Below are positions 61,486 through 64,000 of a DNA stretch of 64,000 nt, piece after piece. The notes under the pieces are model-generated. The model had not been told where the DNA came from and made no database searches. It saw nothing but the letters and a program-made list of their open reading frames with translations. A program made the position numbers and the translations under genes. The stretch's first letter is position 1. Each line of letters starts with the position of its first letter. Origin of the DNA: Dawidia cretensis (GTDB taxonomy: Bacteria; Bacteroidota; Bacteroidia; Cytophagales; Cyclobacteriaceae). Location: NCBI RefSeq assembly GCF_018598175.1, contig NZ_JAHESE010000020.1, forward strand, positions 62,001 to 126,000, read 5' to 3'.

Positions 61486-63111
61486 TTAACCTTGTCTGGG
61501 CTTCGGAGCCGGGGCATTCATAGCCTTCAGGATCTCCTTCGCACGAGCATCGTTCGGGTCGATCGCCAACACTTTCTCCCAGAAGCCTTTTGAGGTCGAG
61601 ATCTCATTGCGCAGGAAGTGGTAGTATCCCAGGTATGAGTACGCTTCGATCAGGTCGTTCTTGCTTTTATCCGCACGTGTCAGACCCACTTCAATCACTT
61701 TCTCAAAATAGGGTTTTGCAGTGCCCTGAATCTTGCCGTTCGTCTCGGGGTCTTGCGCCGCGATCGAACGTGCCTGCCACAGGTAGCCCAAGGTCATGGC
61801 CGGTTGCAGGGTAATCAGCTTCTGGAAAGTCGAGTCAGCTTGTTGAAACTGATCGGTGAAGTAATACGCACGACCAAAGTTATAAAGCTCGGGCGACGTT
61901 AGCTTTGGCTTGATCGCTTCCAGCTGTTTGTAGGCTATTGCAGCCTCCGCATATTTCTTGCGCTTGAACTGGATATCCGCGATTTGTGAGGCATACTCCT
62001 CTTTCTTCTCCAGGTCGAAAGCCTTCTGGTAGTTCTCTACGGCCACAGAGTCGTTACCTTCTTTCTGCAGCGCCTTGGCAATATATTCATAGTCGCCCGC
62101 CTGAATTTCCTCTTTTGTAGCTTTTGCAAAGTACGCATCGAATGCAGCATGGCTGGCCGCCAGCTCACCGGATTCTACCAGTGAATAGGCTTTGTATTTA
62201 AATACCGTCGCTGTTGCATCGGGACGCTTCGACAGCTCTTCGAAGATCGGGTTAGCGCGCTTGTAATCCTTCGCCATGAACAGGTAGAAAGCATAGCGCA
62301 GCTTGGCAGATTCTGGTTTCTCGGTCAGGCCCAGGTAAGCTTCGTAAGCCTTTACAGCTTCCGGCGCGCGGCGTGACTGATAGTACAGCTCGCCCAGCTC
62401 TTTATACGCCAGGGTATATTTAGGATCTACTTCTAAAGCCTTCTTAAAATTCTGCTCGGCTACGTCGTAGTTCTTTGAACGCAGGTACACCAGGCCCACT
62501 TTGTAGTGCGGCAGCGCGCGCTTCGCGTCATAAGTGGCACCGTTCTCGTAGCTGCTCACCGATTTACCACCGTCGTTCAGCTTCAGGTAGGCATCGCCTT
62601 TCAACACGGCAGCATCTACATCTTTACCTTTTACCTTCTCCAGTAAGGCAAGAGCATCTTTCGCCATCTTGTCACCCAACAGGTAGCCTTCGGCAACAGC
62701 TTTCAGTACTTCATCATCTTTCGACTTCGATACCTTCAGCGCTTCGTCGAACGCCAGCTTGGCTTCTGCAGCCTGGTTGTCCAGCATGCGCAGCTGGCCT
62801 TTACCGGCAAAGTTTAAACCGTTCTTGGGGTCAAGCTCGGTACCTTTTTGAAAGTTGATCTCGGCTTTAGCCTTTTCGTTATTCTTAATCTGGGCGTGTC
62901 CTAAGTAATACAGCAACGCTGCGTCCTGGGGGCTGGCTGTTACAGCAGCCTGTAGTGCAGCCACGGCTTTCGTGGGCTGATCGGTCTCAAGCAAATAAGC
63001 AGCTTGCTTGATCGCGGGGTTTTCCTGTGCTACCGCAAGCGAGGCCGCACAAGAAAGGAAGAACATGAGCATTTTCCCTACGTTCCATGCTCCTTTACTG
63101 ACTTCTTTCAT
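61486..63111 (-). CDS. TPR-repeat protein, periplasmic
   Basis: 541 aa. Signal peptide 1-28 (VGKMLMFFLSCAASLAVAQ). The rest is almost entirely tetratricopeptide repeats, for example AALLYYLGHAQIKNNEKAKAEINFQKGTELDP, ALPHYKVGLVYLRSKNYDVAEQNFKKALEVDP and AYSYLGYYHFLRNEISTSKGFWEKVLAIDP; about ten units can be counted. The protein should be a periplasmic scaffold. It follows a phosphate-type binding protein gene by about 100 bp and precedes exbB-exbD after a terminator. I know of no established function. Confidence 0.85.
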   Translation of the reverse strand: MKEVSKGAWNVGKMLMFFLSCAASLAVAQENPAIKQAAYLLETDQPTKAVAALQAAVTASPQDAALLYYLGHAQIKNNEKAKAEINFQKGTELDPKNGLNFAGKGQLRMLDNQAAEAKLAFDEALKVSKSKDDEVLKAVAEGYLLGDKMAKDALALLEKVKGKDVDAAVLKGDAYLKLNDGGKSVSSYENGATYDAKRALPHYKVGLVYLRSKNYDVAEQNFKKALEVDPKYTLAYKELGELYYQSRRAPEAVKAYEAYLGLTEKPESAKLRYAFYLFMAKDYKRANPIFEELSKRPDATATVFKYKAYSLVESGELAASHAAFDAYFAKATKEEIQAGDYEYIAKALQKEGNDSVAVENYQKAFDLEKKEEYASQIADIQFKRKKYAEAAIAYKQLEAIKPKLTSPELYNFGRAYYFTDQFQQADSTFQKLITLQPAMTLGYLWQARSIAAQDPETNGKIQGTAKPYFEKVIEVGLTRADKSKNDLIEAYSYLGYYHFLRNEISTSKGFWEKVLAIDPNDARAKEILKAMNAPAPKPRQG

Positions 63112-63117
63112 GTGTTA

Positions 63118-63150
63118 TAAGTATAAAGTTTAGGTTTATTGTAAAACAAA
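63118..63150 (-). promoter_or_regulatory. possible promoter of the TPR gene
   Basis: On the minus strand TTTG (63150-63147) and TATACTTA (63125-63118) are 21 bp apart. The second is a partial TAnnTTTG match, 7 bp before the ATG at 63111. This would give a very short leader. Confidence 0.35.
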
Positions 63151-63207
63151 CACGGTGCCATACTCACGGCTACGTGCCGTTAATTGCGGAAAAGCCCCTG
63201 CAAAGCG

Positions 63208-64000
63208 CTAATTTAAGGGTTGGCGATTGATTTCCACAATCCGGATCGGCATGGTCACGGGAACTAAGCCCGATTTTAACACAATTCGTTGACCTTTTTC
63301 CCCGGCAATAAATGCCAGGAGGCCACTTCCCAGACCGGTACGGCCTTCTCTGCTGACGACCGTAATCTCACGGACGAGCGGATATTGGTTTTGCGCAATA
63401 TAAGCCTGGAAGGGTTGAAAGCTCTCCCCGCCCGTTTTTCGCGACAGTGCTGCGATGCGCACCGTATTTAAAAAGGCATTGGCGGTAGAGTCGTCGCTGT
63501 CGCTGATCCACGTACCACCAATTAATCCAATTGCGTTAGGCCGCGAAGCTACATGCTGAATGACCGACGGATTGTCGTTCACCGCAAAGCAGTTCTTCGG
63601 CAGTGTATCTATTTTCAACGAATCCTTCAGGTATCGTAAGATCCCCGAGGTCGGTTGGTCAAAGACAATTTCGAGCGGAGCGGCAGGCCCCTTCGGACTT
63701 AGCTGGCTCCAATTGGCAATGTCGCCTTTCAGCATTTTGCCAAGTTGTTCCACCGACAGAACACTATCGGTACGTGAACGGTTCATGACCAGGGCAATGC
63801 CCTCGCGCGCAACCGTTACCTGGTGCGGCTTGAGTGCCTGCTGGGCCAGGACTTCAACTTCTTCCGGAAGCAGCTTGCGGGTAATAACAATCAACCGCAC
63901 GCTGTCCAACAATAACAGGCGGATCGCCTCTTGCTCCGAGGCGTATGCCACCTCGATGCGCGCCCGCTGATAAAGCCCCATAAAGGTATCGACTTCCGTG
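63208..64000 (-). CDS. phosphate-type substrate-binding protein, PstS-like (5' end outside window)
   Basis: The frame is open through the right edge; the first ATG seen at 63981 is internal. At least 257 aa of a PBP-like domain are visible: KLLPEEVEVLAQQALKPHQVTVAREGIALVMNRSRTD, then LSVEQLGKMLKGDIANWSQL and PTSGILRYLKDSL, with ASRPNAIGLIGGTWISD near the end. This is the pattern of PstS phosphate-binding proteins, with a Thr-Ser-Gly phosphate-contact loop. No PstABC genes follow, so it may serve TonB-linked transport or sensing rather than a normal ABC importer. Confidence 0.8.
   Translation of the reverse strand, partial: TEVDTFMGLYQRARIEVAYASEQEAIRLLLLDSVRLIVITRKLLPEEVEVLAQQALKPHQVTVAREGIALVMNRSRTDSVLSVEQLGKMLKGDIANWSQLSPKGPAAPLEIVFDQPTSGILRYLKDSLKIDTLPKNCFAVNDNPSVIQHVASRPNAIGLIGGTWISDSDDSTANAFLNTVRIAALSRKTGGESFQPFQAYIAQNQYPLVREITVVSREGRTGLGSGLLAFIAGEKGQRIVLKSGLVPVTMPIRIVEINRQPLN

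Noticed and set aside
1-64000. tRNA, rRNA, riboswitch, CRISPR, insertion sequence or prophage
   Set aside because: I found no TTCGANTC-type T-arm with a matching acceptor, no regular spacer array, and no transposase, integrase or phage frame. A tRNA search program would be the decisive check.

Overview
The window looks like chromosomal DNA of a member of the Bacteroidota, most probably order Cytophagales; the genus cannot be settled by eye. Reasons: a PorT-type type IX secretion protein directly behind the menaquinone methyltransferase gene, a DUF5606 protein, TonB receptors with an N-terminal carboxypeptidase-regulatory-like domain, lipoproteins with an acidic signal after the cysteine, several LytTR regulators, a short NuoG, and a promoter with the Bacteroidota TTTG / TAnnTTTG form. 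I see no tRNA, rRNA, CRISPR array, insertion sequence or phage gene, and the window reads as core chromosome with small accessory patches.

Layout. 1-6 kb: the 3' part of an ABC transporter, two secreted proteins of unknown role, a likely surface lipoprotein and an alpha/beta hydrolase. 6-11 kb (minus strand): an SDR dehydrogenase, then porT, the ubiE/menG methyltransferase and a TPR / beta-propeller / OmpA protein shaped like PorE. 11-16 kb: engB, DUF5606, fructose-bisphosphatase, aspartokinase, a low-molecular-weight tyrosine phosphatase and a crotonase. 16-24 kb: a beta-barrel protein, a membrane-bound LytTR regulator, a TonB receptor, TerC, a metallo-beta-lactamase-fold hydrolase and a DUF6588 barrel. 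24-33 kb: waaA-rsgA (coupled), a four-gene minus-strand block (DUF4442, DUF962, GNAT, glycosyltransferase), a saccharopine-dehydrogenase-like gene, an amino acid permease and a DEDDy exonuclease. 33-37 kb: a GH78 rhamnosidase, a NudK-like Nudix hydrolase and a lipoprotein.

37.5-41 kb is a plus-strand block of two related membrane proteins (one with a LiaF-like tail), a DUF4288 protein, and a LytS-type histidine kinase overlapping a LytTR response regulator. It looks like an envelope-sensing locus, and the two paralogues have matching upstream boxes at identical spacing. 41-46.9 kb holds an MFS exporter, a small lipoprotein, a YigZ protein, a DUF2807 repeat protein, MgtC, an NrtR-like Nudix regulator and a CBS protein.

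46.9-60 kb is a complete 14-gene complex I operon, nuoA to nuoN, all minus strand in canonical order, closed by a clear terminator. NuoG lacks its large C-terminal domain. With menG at 8 kb this fits menaquinone-based respiration. The last 4 kb carry exbB-exbD, a TPR protein and the 3' part of a phosphate-type binding protein, probably one end of a TonB energising locus.

I found no convincing new defence or mobile system. The least explained signals are the paired promoter boxes near 37.5 and 38 kb, TTCACCCC repeats around the LytTR/TonB-receptor pair, an orphan terminator at 15.2 kb, and a palindromic in-frame segment in the LytTR gene.
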